Below are positions 52,748 through 62,182 of a DNA stretch of 64,000 nt, piece after piece; within the stretch, counting starts at the first letter, position 1; each line of letters begins with the position of its first letter. Under the pieces are notes generated by a model. That model saw nothing but the letters and a program-made list of their open reading frames with translations, ran no database searches and had not been told where the DNA came from. The stretch lies in assembly GCF_014635885.1 (NCBI RefSeq), contig NZ_BMDR01000004.1:1-64000 (forward strand). Direction: 5' to 3'. This DNA is from Acinetobacter vivianii (GTDB taxonomy: Bacteria; Pseudomonadota; Gammaproteobacteria; Pseudomonadales; Moraxellaceae). Position numbers and translations under genes: made by a program.

Positions 52748-55447
52748 ATGTTGGTCAAACCTTCATTAAAAAAACGATTGCTACTTACGACATTAATTTC
52801 TTTATCCGCAACACAGATTTTTGCATCAAATAGTAAAGAACAAATTCCAATTGGAAAATTACCTGAATGGGTTGTGCCTGAATCTTATGATTTAGACTTT
52901 AAAATTGATCCTGCTCAAAAAGGGTATACGGGCAAAACCACCATTCATTTAAAACTCACCCAAGCGACCGACCATCTGTGGATTCATGGCAAATCCTTGT
53001 CGGTAAAAGAGGCGAGTATTAGCTCCGTAAATGGACAGAAAATCAAAGCCAAATATGAACAGGCTTCAGAAGTTGATGGTGTGAGCCTGATTAAATTTGC
53101 CAAGACCTTAGCTGTTGGGCAATATCGTTTAGTGCTGGATTTTAATGCAGATTATGATCAGCAACTTGATGGTATTTATAAAATTGAGTTTGAAGGTAAA
53201 CCTTATGTCATGACTCAAATGGAAGCCATTAGTGCCCGTCAATCATTTCCATCTTTCGATGAACCACGTTTTAAAACGCCGTTTAATATTCGTCTGACCA
53301 TTCCAGAGAAATATTCAGGTTTTGCCAATACCAATCAGACATCGGAGCAGACCGATCAGTCAGGTTGGAAGACTTTAAGTTTTGCACAGACCAAACCATT
53401 ACCAACTTATTTGCTTGCGCTGGCAGTTGGACCTTGGCAATTACAGAAAGGGCCAGATATTGCTGCAACACAATGGCGCAAAGATGCCATTCAACTGCGC
53501 GGGATTGCACCAGATGGTAAGGCTGCAAAAATGCAGCATGCTTTATCGGAAACCCCTGCAATTTTAAAAACACTAGAAGATTATTTCGCTTTTGGCTATC
53601 CCTTCGACAAATTAGACTTGCTTGCTGCGCCTGACTTTGCTGCGGGAGCAATGGAAAATCCCGGGTTGATTACCTTTAGAGACTATTTGATGCTGCTAGA
53701 CAAAGACTCACCTGTGTCATTTGTACATGGCTCTTTTAATGTCAATGCACATGAGTTGGCGCATCAATGGTTTGGCGATGTGGTAACGATGCCGTGGTGG
53801 GATGACTTGTGGCTGAATGAATCTTTTGCCACTTGGATGCAAAGTAAAATAACGCAACAATTACATCCAGAGTTTAATGCTGATCTTGAACGTGTAGTCG
53901 ATACTGCAGGTGCAATGAAAAGCGATAGCTTGGTCAGTGTACGCCGTATCCGCCAGCCAATTTTAAGTAATGCCGATATTCAAACTGCTTTTGATGGTAT
54001 TACCTATCAAAAAGGCGCGGCTGTTTTAAATATGTTTGAAAGTTATTTAGGTGAGGAAAAGTTCAAACAAGGTGTACGGAATTATATTAGCAAGCACCAA
54101 TATGGTAGTGCCACCGCCAATGATTTAATCAGTTCTCTTGCAGAGCAGTCTGGTCAGGCTGAGCGTTTTAGCAAAGCGGTAAAAAGTTTTATTGATCAAC
54201 CGGGCGTACCTTTGCTAAATACCTCATTGCAACAACAAGGTAATAAAGTCTTTTTAAATGTGAAACAAACTCGCTATCTACCAGTCGGTTCAAAAGGGGA
54301 TGCGAATAGCCTTTGGGGCGTACCATTATGTGTACGCTACGAAGTTCCAAATGCTGCAAGCAAAGTTCAATGTGAACTGGTTGACCGAGCTGAAGCCAAA
54401 ATTGAGCTCAAAGGCGCAAGTATTAACAGTTGGTATATTCCAAATGCAGATGCTGCAGGCTATTACCAATTTAGTTTGCCTGAACAAGAACTTGCTCGTT
54501 TGACAGCAGCAACAGCAAAACTCTCCAATACTGAACAATTGGCCCATGCTTATGCGATTTCGGCAGCATTTAATCATGGTGATATTAACTTGTTGGCGGT
54601 GGTGGATGTTGCGAAGAAGTTTGCTCACTCGAATAGCCGCCAAATCAGTACCGCATTATTTCAGCAGCTCAGTGTGATACAACGTCATGTATTGAAAACA
54701 GATGCTGAACGTGAGCATTTGAGAAAGGTTCTGGCGAATTTATACTTACCAAAACTGAATCAGTTGGGTTATACCAGTAAAGCGGGTGAATCTGCTGAGG
54801 ATAGTTTATGGCGTAGTGAGTTGGCGCAGTTCCTTGCACTGGATATTCAGGTACCAGAAGTTCGTCAAAAACTCTTAAAGCAATCGGATGCTTTATTTGA
54901 ACAGAAGCAACTGAACTTTGCCCAGCTCACGCCAGAATTATTACCCACTATTTTGGCAGTACGGGTTCAAGAAAAAGGACAGCCTGTATTTGATCGTTTA
55001 GCAGGGGAATTACAACGGATTACTCAACCGACACAACGTTTGGCAATTCTATCTGCTTTAGGCTCAGCTAATCAGACAGACACACGTCAGCAGGCACGCC
55101 AGCTCGTTCTTGATCCGCGTGTGAAGGTGGGGGAAGTGCGTACAGTGATTAATGCCATCAATAACTATAGCGGTGAACAAGGTGGATTGTGGTCATGGTT
55201 TAAAGTAAATCATGAGGCAGTATTTGATCGTTTAGGTAAGTCTTCTGCGGGACGTTTCCCTGCATTGTTTAGTGGCGCGGCGTGTACCCAACAGGAAGCG
55301 ACACAGTTGAATAATTTCTTCGCACCGAGAACCAAAGAACTGGTCGGAGTCGAACGCGGCTTAAATCAAACCAAAGAACGGATCCAACTGTGTGAGTCTT
55401 TAGTTGCAAAACAGGATGGCTCTATTGTGCAACAATTGAAGTTGTAA
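52748..55447 (+). CDS. Exported M1-family zinc aminopeptidase
   Basis: The 899-residue protein has a signal peptide (about residues 1-25, ending ATQIFASNS). It shows the M1 motifs GAMENPGLITF and HELAHQWFGD with zinc ligands His335, His339 and Glu358 (WLNESFATW), then an ERAP1-like C-terminal domain. ATG 52748 is chosen: it starts at the signal peptide and has AGAGGA about ten bases upstream, while the longer frame from 52670 lacks both. It is only 80 bases from the TonB receptor gene, so it probably trims peptides in the periplasm for the same pathway. Confidence 0.92.
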   Translation: MLVKPSLKKRLLLTTLISLSATQIFASNSKEQIPIGKLPEWVVPESYDLDFKIDPAQKGYTGKTTIHLKLTQATDHLWIHGKSLSVKEASISSVNGQKIKAKYEQASEVDGVSLIKFAKTLAVGQYRLVLDFNADYDQQLDGIYKIEFEGKPYVMTQMEAISARQSFPSFDEPRFKTPFNIRLTIPEKYSGFANTNQTSEQTDQSGWKTLSFAQTKPLPTYLLALAVGPWQLQKGPDIAATQWRKDAIQLRGIAPDGKAAKMQHALSETPAILKTLEDYFAFGYPFDKLDLLAAPDFAAGAMENPGLITFRDYLMLLDKDSPVSFVHGSFNVNAHELAHQWFGDVVTMPWWDDLWLNESFATWMQSKITQQLHPEFNADLERVVDTAGAMKSDSLVSVRRIRQPILSNADIQTAFDGITYQKGAAVLNMFESYLGEEKFKQGVRNYISKHQYGSATANDLISSLAEQSGQAERFSKAVKSFIDQPGVPLLNTSLQQQGNKVFLNVKQTRYLPVGSKGDANSLWGVPLCVRYEVPNAASKVQCELVDRAEAKIELKGASINSWYIPNADAAGYYQFSLPEQELARLTAATAKLSNTEQLAHAYAISAAFNHGDINLLAVVDVAKKFAHSNSRQISTALFQQLSVIQRHVLKTDAEREHLRKVLANLYLPKLNQLGYTSKAGESAEDSLWRSELAQFLALDIQVPEVRQKLLKQSDALFEQKQLNFAQLTPELLPTILAVRVQEKGQPVFDRLAGELQRITQPTQRLAILSALGSANQTDTRQQARQLVLDPRVKVGEVRTVINAINNYSGEQGGLWSWFKVNHEAVFDRLGKSSAGRFPALFSGAACTQQEATQLNNFFAPRTKELVGVERGLNQTKERIQLCESLVAKQDGSIVQQLKL

Positions 55448-55459
55448 TTTACTAGCCAT

Positions 55460-55489
55460 AAAAAAGCCAACATTGTTGTTGGCTTTTTT
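55460..55489. terminator. Bidirectional terminator
   Basis: AAAAAAGCCAACA pairs with TGTTGGCTTTTTT around a four-base TTGT loop. It serves the aminopeptidase gene and the convergent symporter gene. Confidence 0.92.
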
Positions 55490-55503
55490 TATTTCAATAC
55501 GAT

Positions 55504-56868
55504 TTAAGCATCATTATCGGGTTGAGGATCCCTTACTCCCAATAATTGACTGGTTGCTGTACCAGCGGTCATTGAACCATTTACATTTAATGCGGTACGT
55601 CCCATATCAATCAAAGGTTCGATTGAAATCAGTAAAGCCACTAAAGTAATTGGTAAGCCCATCGCAGGGAGCACGATTAAGGCAGCGAATGTCGCACCAC
55701 CACCTACACCAGCAACACCGATTGAACTAAGCGTTACGATGACAACCAGTTGCGCAATCCATAACGGATCCAGTGGGTTGATACCAACGGTTGGGGCAAC
55801 CATGACAGCAAGCATTGCAGGATATAAACCTGCACAACCATTTTGACCAATCGTCGCACCAAATGAAGCCGAGAAGCTGGCAATCCCTTCAGGTACACCC
55901 AATTGCTTGGTTTGTGCTTCAATATTCAGTGGAATACTGGCTGCACTTGAGCGACTAATAAAAGCAAAGCTCAAGACTGGGAAGACTTTCTTGAAAAAGT
56001 CGACTGGATTGATGCGTACAAACACTAAAATCAAGGCATGGACCAGGAACATAATCGCAAGGCCGAGATATGAAGCAACAAGGAATTCGCCCAATTTTAC
56101 GATATCGGCAAGATTAGCTGTTGCGACCATTTTGGCCATTAAGGCCAGCACACCATAAGGTGTAAATTGCATTACCAAACGAACCAGACTAATTACGAGC
56201 GCTTGTAATGCTTCAATACCATGCTTGATTCTTTCGCCATTTACATGATCTTTATCCATCAGCTTTAAAGCCGCAACACCTAAAAATGCAGCGAAAATCA
56301 CCACACTGATAATTGCAGTAGGACGAATACCTGTTAAATCAGCAAATGGATTTTGAGGAAGTAGAGAAAGTAGAAGTTTTGGTATATCTAGATCGGTGAC
56401 TTGCCCAATATATTGACTTTGAATCGCAGCTAAACGTGCAGCTTCTTGAGTACCTTGTACCAGACCTTCGGCGGTTAAACCAAATAGGTTAGTCACGGTG
56501 GCACCCACCAGCGCGGCAATCGCCGTGGTTGCTAACAGGATGCCAATCACTAAGACACTGATTTTTCCAAGCGACGTTGTCTGATGTAATTTCACTACGG
56601 CACTGACGATTGAAACGAAAATCAGCGGCATGATCACCATTTGTAATAGCTGAATATAACCATTACCTACAAGGTTGAACCATGCGACAGAGTGTTCAAT
56701 GATCTGACCATCACCATATATGGTTTTAAGTGCCAGACCGTAGATGATACCCACCACCATACCGATCAGAACTTTCTTTGAAAGGCTCCAATCTTTTCGG
56801 TAGGAAAAGAACAATCCTGCCATAAGCAGGACAAAAACAATAATATTCAATAAAACCAAGATATTCAC
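55504..56868 (-). CDS. tcyP: L-cystine/dicarboxylate:cation symporter (TcyP-like)
   Basis: This 454-residue protein of the DAACS family has about eight to nine membrane helices. It shows [37 protein letters not shown] (the Ser-rich re-entrant loop) and [26 protein letters not shown]. The fit is closest to TcyP/YdjN cystine symporters, but a dicarboxylate or glutamate substrate is possible. The start is a GTG at 56866-56868 with AGGA about nine bases upstream. It lies between the terminator and trpG, transcribed towards the aminopeptidase. Confidence 0.85.
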   Translation of the reverse strand: MNILVLLNIIVFVLLMAGLFFSYRKDWSLSKKVLIGMVVGIIYGLALKTIYGDGQIIEHSVAWFNLVGNGYIQLLQMVIMPLIFVSIVSAVVKLHQTTSLGKISVLVIGILLATTAIAALVGATVTNLFGLTAEGLVQGTQEAARLAAIQSQYIGQVTDLDIPKLLLSLLPQNPFADLTGIRPTAIISVVIFAAFLGVAALKLMDKDHVNGERIKHGIEALQALVISLVRLVMQFTPYGVLALMAKMVATANLADIVKLGEFLVASYLGLAIMFLVHALILVFVRINPVDFFKKVFPVLSFAFISRSSAASIPLNIEAQTKQLGVPEGIASFSASFGATIGQNGCAGLYPAMLAVMVAPTVGINPLDPLWIAQLVVIVTLSSIGVAGVGGGATFAALIVLPAMGLPITLVALLISIEPLIDMGRTALNVNGSMTAGTATSQLLGVRDPQPDNDA

Positions 56869-57162
56869 TATAGGTTGTCCTGATTGATATTTCAGGGAGT
56901 GCTAAAAATAATGGCGTAGATTCTACCATCCAGCAGCCCTGAAACTTAATCATTCCTATGACTATAGTTAATCTAAAAAAGTAAAAAGGGCGCTGTTCAA
57001 TCTGAAATCCTATCGCACGTTTACTTTTTCTATTCTGTGAAAAGTGGATTAATTATTGAAAAAGAATGATTTGTTTTAAAGTAATAGATCGTCTTTTAAT
57101 TTTAAAGCTTAAAAAACAATCAGTTTGTATGAGTTGTATATTGTTTTTATATGTTCAAAATA
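56869..57162. other. AT-rich intergenic region between the symporter gene and trpG
   Basis: No gene or RNA is recognised. It must contain the symporter promoter on the minus strand. Confidence 0.5.
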
Positions 57163-57195
57163 AAAACAGCCTATTGGATGGCAACAGGCTGTTTT
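57163..57195 (-). terminator. Terminator after trpG
   Basis: AAAACAGCCT and AGGCTGTTTT pair perfectly around a 13-base loop, about 30 bases past the trpG stop, with a T-run on the minus strand. It indicates that trpG is transcribed apart from trpDC. Confidence 0.85.
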
Positions 57196-57224
57196 AATAC
57201 TGAAATTAAAAAGTCAGTTTTGGT

Positions 57225-57809
57225 TTAAGCATAAAGCTCTAGGAAGTTTTTAAAAATTTGATGCCCATGCTCACTCAAAATTGATTCAGGGTGAAACTGA
57301 ACACCTTCAACTGGAAGGGTTTTATGTTTAACACCCATAATTTCCTCAATCGTGCCATCAGCCTGATTGGTCCAGCAGGTCAGTTCCAGACATTCTGGTA
57401 ATGTTTCTTGCTCAATCACTAGTGAGTGATAACGTGTCGCTGCAAATGGAGAAGGGAGATTGCTAAAAATCCCTTTATCTGTGTGATGCATGTCGGATAG
57501 GCGACCATGCATTACGGTTTTCGCGCGAATAATGTTTCCACCGAATGCCTGTCCAATTGCTTGATGGCCTAAGCACACGCCCAATAAAGGAATTTTTCCT
57601 GCAAAGTGATTGATCGCTGGAATAGAAATTCCTGCTTCACTTGGAGAACATGGCCCAGGTCCAATCACTAAATATTTTGGCTGCCATCGTTCAATATCCT
57701 CTAATGAGACTTGGTCATTGCGAACTACTTTTACTTCCTGATTCAACTCGCCAAAATACTGGACGATGTTGTAGGTAAAAGAGTCGTAATTGTCGATCAT
57801 TAGAAGCAT
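57225..57809 (-). CDS. trpG: Anthranilate synthase glutaminase subunit (TrpG/PabA)
   Basis: The 194-residue class I glutamine amidotransferase shows [21 protein letters not shown], the nucleophile loop [15 protein letters not shown] (Cys) and [13 protein letters not shown] (His, Glu). It supplies ammonia to TrpE and, in Acinetobacter, probably also to PabB for folate synthesis. It has its own terminator and is 7.6 kb from trpDC. Confidence 0.93.
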   Translation of the reverse strand: MLLMIDNYDSFTYNIVQYFGELNQEVKVVRNDQVSLEDIERWQPKYLVIGPGPCSPSEAGISIPAINHFAGKIPLLGVCLGHQAIGQAFGGNIIRAKTVMHGRLSDMHHTDKGIFSNLPSPFAATRYHSLVIEQETLPECLELTCWTNQADGTIEEIMGVKHKTLPVEGVQFHPESILSEHGHQIFKNFLELYA

Positions 57810-57908
57810 TTTAGGATTAACTCACTAATAGGTAAAAGGAATTTATTTCGAAGTTTAAATTGTACTCACAATTATACTCACTATTGAAAAAGTACCTTTA
57901 TTTGATCA

Positions 57909-57934
57909 AATAAAAAGCCGCTTCCTCAGCGGCT
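57909..57934 (-). terminator. Terminator downstream of the peptide-transport operon
   Basis: AGCCGC (57916-57921) and GCGGCT (57929-57934) pair around a seven-base loop and are followed by TTTTTATTT on the minus strand. It is about 170 bases past the aminopeptidase stop. Confidence 0.75.
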
Positions 57935-58046
57935 AATATAACAAAAAATGAAGTGACCAGTTTAACTATTTCACTCATTACAACTTTGCAGGAAAAAGCT
58001 CTAACGGGTATCCAAGTCCTTTGAAAATAGGGATGAAAACAATCAA

Positions 58047-58088
58047 GGCAGAATAGGCTTTTCTTTAGAAATAAAAAACGATTCTGCC
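58047..58088. repeat. Inverted repeat after the Xaa-Pro aminopeptidase gene
   Basis: GGCAGAAT (58047-58054) and ATTCTGCC (58081-58088) are perfect arms with a 26-base AT-rich loop, directly after the stop codon region. The long loop makes it a poor terminator; it may be a structured 3' end. Confidence 0.55.
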
Positions 58089-58105
58089 TCAGTTATAGAA
58101 GAAGA

Positions 58106-59908
58106 TTAAATCTTACGGGTGTTATAAATCAGCCAGTCTAAAACCTCTCCAGACAAATGTTCAGCCAGTCTTTCTTGAACGGTTTGATGGTAGTGATTTA
58201 ACCAGTCTTTCTCTTCATTGCTTAGCATATCAATAACGATACAATCTAAATGAATTGGGCAAAGTGTGAGTGTTTCAAACTCTAGAAATTCACCGTAGGT
58301 TTTTTCAAAACCAGCGTGCAGCTGGTTTGCAACCAGATTTTCAATGCGAATGCCGTATTTCCCTTCATGATATAGCCCCGGTTCATTGGAGATAATCATT
58401 CCCTCACGCAATTTGCTATAGGCATGTATCGGCGCGTAATAAGAAAGTACTTGCGGCCCTTCATGAACGTTAAGCGCAAAACCTACGCCGTGACCTGTGC
58501 CATGACGGTAATCTAAACCCTGTTGCCATAAAGTATGACGACAAATTGAATCGAGTAAAGGTGCAGCTAAACCTTCTGGGTAAATGGTTTTTGCCAAAGC
58601 AATATGACATTTTAAAACCAGCGTATAGTCACGTTTTTGTTGTTGTGTCGGTGTTCCAACGGGAACAACACGAGTAATATCCGTTGTGCCATCTACGTAC
58701 TGTCCGCCAGAGTCAATCAGTAATAAACCATCACCTTCGATTAATGAATAATGTTCTTGAGTAGCACGGTAGTGGGGTAATGCACCATTGGCATTAAAGC
58801 CAGCAATCGTTGAAAAACTTGGGCCTATAAAACCATCTTGCTGAGCTCGAAAGGCAGTAATTTTCTCATCAATGGTCAGTTCTGAAATGTTCTCTTGATG
58901 ATGAAGTGCTTGTTCTAGCCAGTGGAAGAAATGACAAAGGGCAACACCATCTTTAAGCATGGCATGACGAATATGCGCAATTTCACTTTCATGCTTGCGT
59001 GATTTAAAAAGTGTACTCGGGTTAATGTCGTATACAACCTGAATATCATTTGCGATAGCTTGTTGGTGATCAATCGATACTTTGGCTGGATCTAACAGTA
59101 CAGACGCATCAGAAATATTCGCTAAAAATCTAGCGGTATCCTGATAGTTACGAATCTCAATACCATCAGCTTTGAACGCCTCTTGCGTGGTGATATCTAC
59201 CTTAGTGCTATCAACAAATAAAACAGCCTGTTGAGAACTGATGTATAGGTGTGAAAGGAATACAGGGTTGTACTCAACATCTTGTCCACGTGCATTTAAC
59301 ACCCATGCAATATCATCTAAAGATGAAATGAAATGGCCTTCAATTGCCTTACTGTTTAAAGTTTCCCGTATTGCCTGAATTTTTTCTTTACGTGATAAAG
59401 CATTTAACCCTTCCGGCATTAAGTGGATATTCTTTGAAGGAAGTTCTGGACGATTAGACCAGATTAGGCCGATTAAATCTTGCTGTATTTCAAGTTTAAA
59501 GTCATGTTGTTTTGCCGTCTTTTCCAATGCCTTAAACTGCTGGATTGAAAGCGTTTGCCCATTAACAGAAATGACCGAGCCAGACTTTAGATTTTTCTCA
59601 ATCCAGACGAGATGTGTCGAAGATTCATCACTGGTCAATTTTTGTAATTGGAAGCCAGTTCCAGCGAGTTGTTGTTCGGCTTGTACCCAATAACGCCCAT
59701 CAGCCCAGAGTCCTGCAAAGTTTTGGGTCACAACCAAGGTACCGACAGAGCCACTAAAACCGCTTAACCATTGCCTTGCTTTCCAATAGTCTGGTAAATA
59801 CTCTGACATATGTGGATCTGCACTCATGACAACCAAAGCATCAACGTTTTGATGGATCATGAGTTCACGAAGTTTCACTAGTTTTTCTGGAACAGTTAAG
59901 TCGTTCAT
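58106..59908 (-). CDS. Xaa-Pro aminopeptidase, long (P1-type) form
   Basis: At 600 residues it matches the three-domain M24B aminopeptidase P of the eukaryotic P1 type. Two creatinase-like N-terminal domains (MSADPHMSEYLPDYWKARQWLSGFSGS; LDDIAWVLNARGQDVEYNPV) precede the catalytic domain with LLIDSGGQYVDGTTDITRV, YRHGTGHGVG, NEPGLYHEGKYGIRIEN. It has no signal peptide. Its start overlaps the POT transporter stop by four bases, so imported proline peptides are probably cut here. It is distinct from pepP at 8684. Confidence 0.92.
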   Translation of the reverse strand: MNDLTVPEKLVKLRELMIHQNVDALVVMSADPHMSEYLPDYWKARQWLSGFSGSVGTLVVTQNFAGLWADGRYWVQAEQQLAGTGFQLQKLTSDESSTHLVWIEKNLKSGSVISVNGQTLSIQQFKALEKTAKQHDFKLEIQQDLIGLIWSNRPELPSKNIHLMPEGLNALSRKEKIQAIRETLNSKAIEGHFISSLDDIAWVLNARGQDVEYNPVFLSHLYISSQQAVLFVDSTKVDITTQEAFKADGIEIRNYQDTARFLANISDASVLLDPAKVSIDHQQAIANDIQVVYDINPSTLFKSRKHESEIAHIRHAMLKDGVALCHFFHWLEQALHHQENISELTIDEKITAFRAQQDGFIGPSFSTIAGFNANGALPHYRATQEHYSLIEGDGLLLIDSGGQYVDGTTDITRVVPVGTPTQQQKRDYTLVLKCHIALAKTIYPEGLAAPLLDSICRHTLWQQGLDYRHGTGHGVGFALNVHEGPQVLSYYAPIHAYSKLREGMIISNEPGLYHEGKYGIRIENLVANQLHAGFEKTYGEFLEFETLTLCPIHLDCIVIDMLSNEEKDWLNHYHQTVQERLAEHLSGEVLDWLIYNTRKI

Positions 59909-61446
59909 ATGGTTTCCAAATCAGGTTGAACTTTGCTGGTGCTTTTGCCCATTAATTTGTTCATTGGTTTCTTTAATAAAAATAACACGATTGCGCCAAT
60001 AACTAAGGCCAATACGCAGCGCATAAATAGGGTGGGTAAATTTTCGATAGCATCTGCCGCGACTTGTCCACCAATCAAACCTGCCATGAGGTTGCCTAAG
60101 GCTGAACCTGTGAACCATAGTCCCATAATTTGTCCACGAATGACATCTGGAGCAAGTTTGGTCATGGTCGATAAACCAATCGGGCTTAAGCACAGCTCTC
60201 CTAAAGTGAGCAGCAATAAAGCACCGACTAACCATAATGGTGAAACCAGACCATCGCTAATAGCAAAATGGCTAGCCAGAGACATCAGTAAAAATCCGCT
60301 TGCTGCCAGTAAAAGTGCAATAATAAATTTTGAGATATAACTAGGGTCTTTGTTCGATTTGCCTAGTCTTGCCCACAGCCACGCAGCAATTGGAGCAAAA
60401 ATAATAATAAAGAGAGCATTAATCGACTGGAACCATACGGTTGGAATCTCAAAACCTAAAACATTGCGGTTGGTATAATCCTGAGCAAATAAATTAAATG
60501 AAGTTGGTTTTTGCTCAAAAGCGGACCAAAAAAGGGCAGAAGTGATCAATAGAACAAAACAAATGATAATTTTAAATTTGTCGTTTTGATCTAAATTGAG
60601 GAAAAGCAATAAATACGCAAAATAGGCAATAATTCCTATACCAATCCCTACAGTTAAATAGGTCGCGACAGCGACAGGGTTAATGTGAATGATGCCAAAG
60701 AAAGTTAATGCAATAACCACTGTAACTGCGAATAAGAAGCTAAATACAATTTTAGGTGCATTTTTATTTTCTACGACAGGTTTGCTACAGCTGTTGGTTT
60801 CTTGACGTAACTTGTTAAAATTTTCCAGTTGGGGAATTGCCATAAAACGGAAAATTAATAAAGCAATGAGCATCCCAAGGCCACCAATACCAAAGCCTAA
60901 ATGCCAGCCATAATCTTTTACCAAAAGCCCAGTAATGAGCGGGGCAATAAATGACCCCATATTAATTCCCATATAGAAAATGGAAAAGCCTGCATCACGT
61001 CTTGCATCTTGAGCTTTATATAAAGTTCCAACAATCACCGAAATACATGTTTTAAATAGTCCAGAACCTAAAACAATAAGTACTAAACCAAAATAAAAGA
61101 AAGACTGATCAAAAACAGGTGTAAGCGCAATTGAGAGATGACCTAAGGCAATAATAAGTGAGCCATACCAGACAGCACGTGCTTGACCTAACCAATTATC
61201 TGCAATCCATCCACCAAAAACGGTCATTAAATACATGGAACCTGCAAACAATCCCACAATCGCTGCGGCAGTGGGTCGATCAAGTCCTAGGCCACCGTCA
61301 TTGACCATGGCAATCATATAAAGGATCAGTAAAGGTCGGATACCATAATAGGAAAATCTTTCCCAAAGCTCGGTGAAAAAAAGCGTTTGTAAAGGCTTAG
61401 GATGGCCAAAAAAAGCTTTATCCGAACGTTCAAAGTCATATTTCAT
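59905..61446 (-). CDS. POT-family proton-dependent oligopeptide transporter
   Basis: The 513-residue protein has about 14 membrane segments. The N-terminal FFTELWERFSYYGIRPLLILYM contains the ExxERFxYY proton-coupling motif of POT/PTR carriers, and FSIFYMGINMGSFIAPLITG is the second family signature. It imports di- and tripeptides across the inner membrane. It is translationally coupled to the Xaa-Pro aminopeptidase. Its promoter must lie in the region before glnA. Confidence 0.93.
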   Translation of the reverse strand: MKYDFERSDKAFFGHPKPLQTLFFTELWERFSYYGIRPLLILYMIAMVNDGGLGLDRPTAAAIVGLFAGSMYLMTVFGGWIADNWLGQARAVWYGSLIIALGHLSIALTPVFDQSFFYFGLVLIVLGSGLFKTCISVIVGTLYKAQDARRDAGFSIFYMGINMGSFIAPLITGLLVKDYGWHLGFGIGGLGMLIALLIFRFMAIPQLENFNKLRQETNSCSKPVVENKNAPKIVFSFLFAVTVVIALTFFGIIHINPVAVATYLTVGIGIGIIAYFAYLLLFLNLDQNDKFKIIICFVLLITSALFWSAFEQKPTSFNLFAQDYTNRNVLGFEIPTVWFQSINALFIIIFAPIAAWLWARLGKSNKDPSYISKFIIALLLAASGFLLMSLASHFAISDGLVSPLWLVGALLLLTLGELCLSPIGLSTMTKLAPDVIRGQIMGLWFTGSALGNLMAGLIGGQVAADAIENLPTLFMRCVLALVIGAIVLFLLKKPMNKLMGKSTSKVQPDLETI

Positions 61447-61936
61447 TAATCAAATCCTTGAATGATTTTAAGTTTTTATAAACATAACTTTGAGTTTGTT
61501 TATTAATAATAAAAATTTATGTATACGATTTTTAGTTTTTTTTAATTGTAAAAGCAAGTTTGGCCTGTATAAAAAAAGTGAATGAAAAAGAACATGAATA
61601 GTAAAATTTGTTTTTGGTTCGATAATGACAGGCTTACGCGAATGGGTTTGAGTACTGGTTAGACAGCTACTTAATCGTGCATCTCATGAAAAACTCATAA
61701 AATGAAAAAATATTAATTGGATTTTAAATAAAGAATATTGCCTATGGATGAATAGGTTAAGCAACAACTTTTAGTTGTTGAAATAAACCAAAACATTCAT
61801 TGAACAAAAGGCTGTAAAAGATGCGATTATTTTTCATGTTATCCGATAAGAATCTCAGCATTCTATATAAGAAAGTATTATGATCATGAACGATTGTTTG
61901 AAATTGATGCAGTGTGTTATATCAGTGCAACAATTT
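61447..61936. other. Divergent intergenic region, part proximal to the POT gene
   Basis: No gene is seen. A perfect hairpin CAACAAC-TTTTA-GTTGTTG (61762-61780) is present without a T-run on either strand. GTGCAA...TTGCAC (61925-61941) is another perfect dyad adjoining the NtrC-type site. Confidence 0.5.
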
Positions 61937-62005
61937 TGCACCAAATTGGGGCGATAATGAGCTATTTAAATATGCCATAATTTGAAAATGTGTGAATATG
62001 GTGCA
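61937..62005 (+). promoter_or_regulatory. Two NtrC-type enhancer sites upstream of glnA
   Basis: TGCACCAAATTGGGGCG (61937-61953) matches the NtrC consensus TGCACC-N5-GGTGCA at all but two positions. TGTGTGAATATGGTGCA (61989-62005) keeps the right half-site. Their centres are 52 bases apart, about 180 and 130 bases before the sigma-54 start. Confidence 0.65.
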
Positions 62006-62022
62006 TTTACACAAGCAAACAG

Positions 62023-62028
62023 TATAAT
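62023..62028 (+). promoter_or_regulatory. Possible second, sigma-70-type glnA promoter
   Basis: A perfect TATAAT lies just past the second NtrC-type site, which overlaps where the -35 would be. This recalls the NtrC-repressed upstream promoter of enteric glnA. No good -35 is present, so this is tentative. Confidence 0.4.
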
Positions 62029-62102
62029 GAGTTCAAGACAAGGAGCCTAAATCATGATTACTTATAAGTAATTCAATGTTTTAGGTATGCTTTAAAATTG
62101 TT

Positions 62103-62117
62103 GGTATGATAATTGCT
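62103..62117 (+). promoter_or_regulatory. Sigma-54 promoter of glnA
   Basis: GG (62103-62104) and GC (62115-62116) are separated by exactly ten bases in TGGTATGATAATTGCT, matching the -24/-12 consensus TGGCAC-N5-TTGCW. The predicted start is near 62128. Confidence 0.8.
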
Positions 62118-62182
62118 AATTATACATCAACACCTAACACGCACTTAACAAGTGCATAAAAATTTCATTGGAGCAAATGAGC

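Noticed and set aside
62054..62071. Five-residue leader peptide as a translational attenuator of glnA
   Set aside because: It contains no informative codons such as Gln runs and lies upstream of the main sigma-54 start, so it would not be in that transcript. I kept only the palindrome as a finding.
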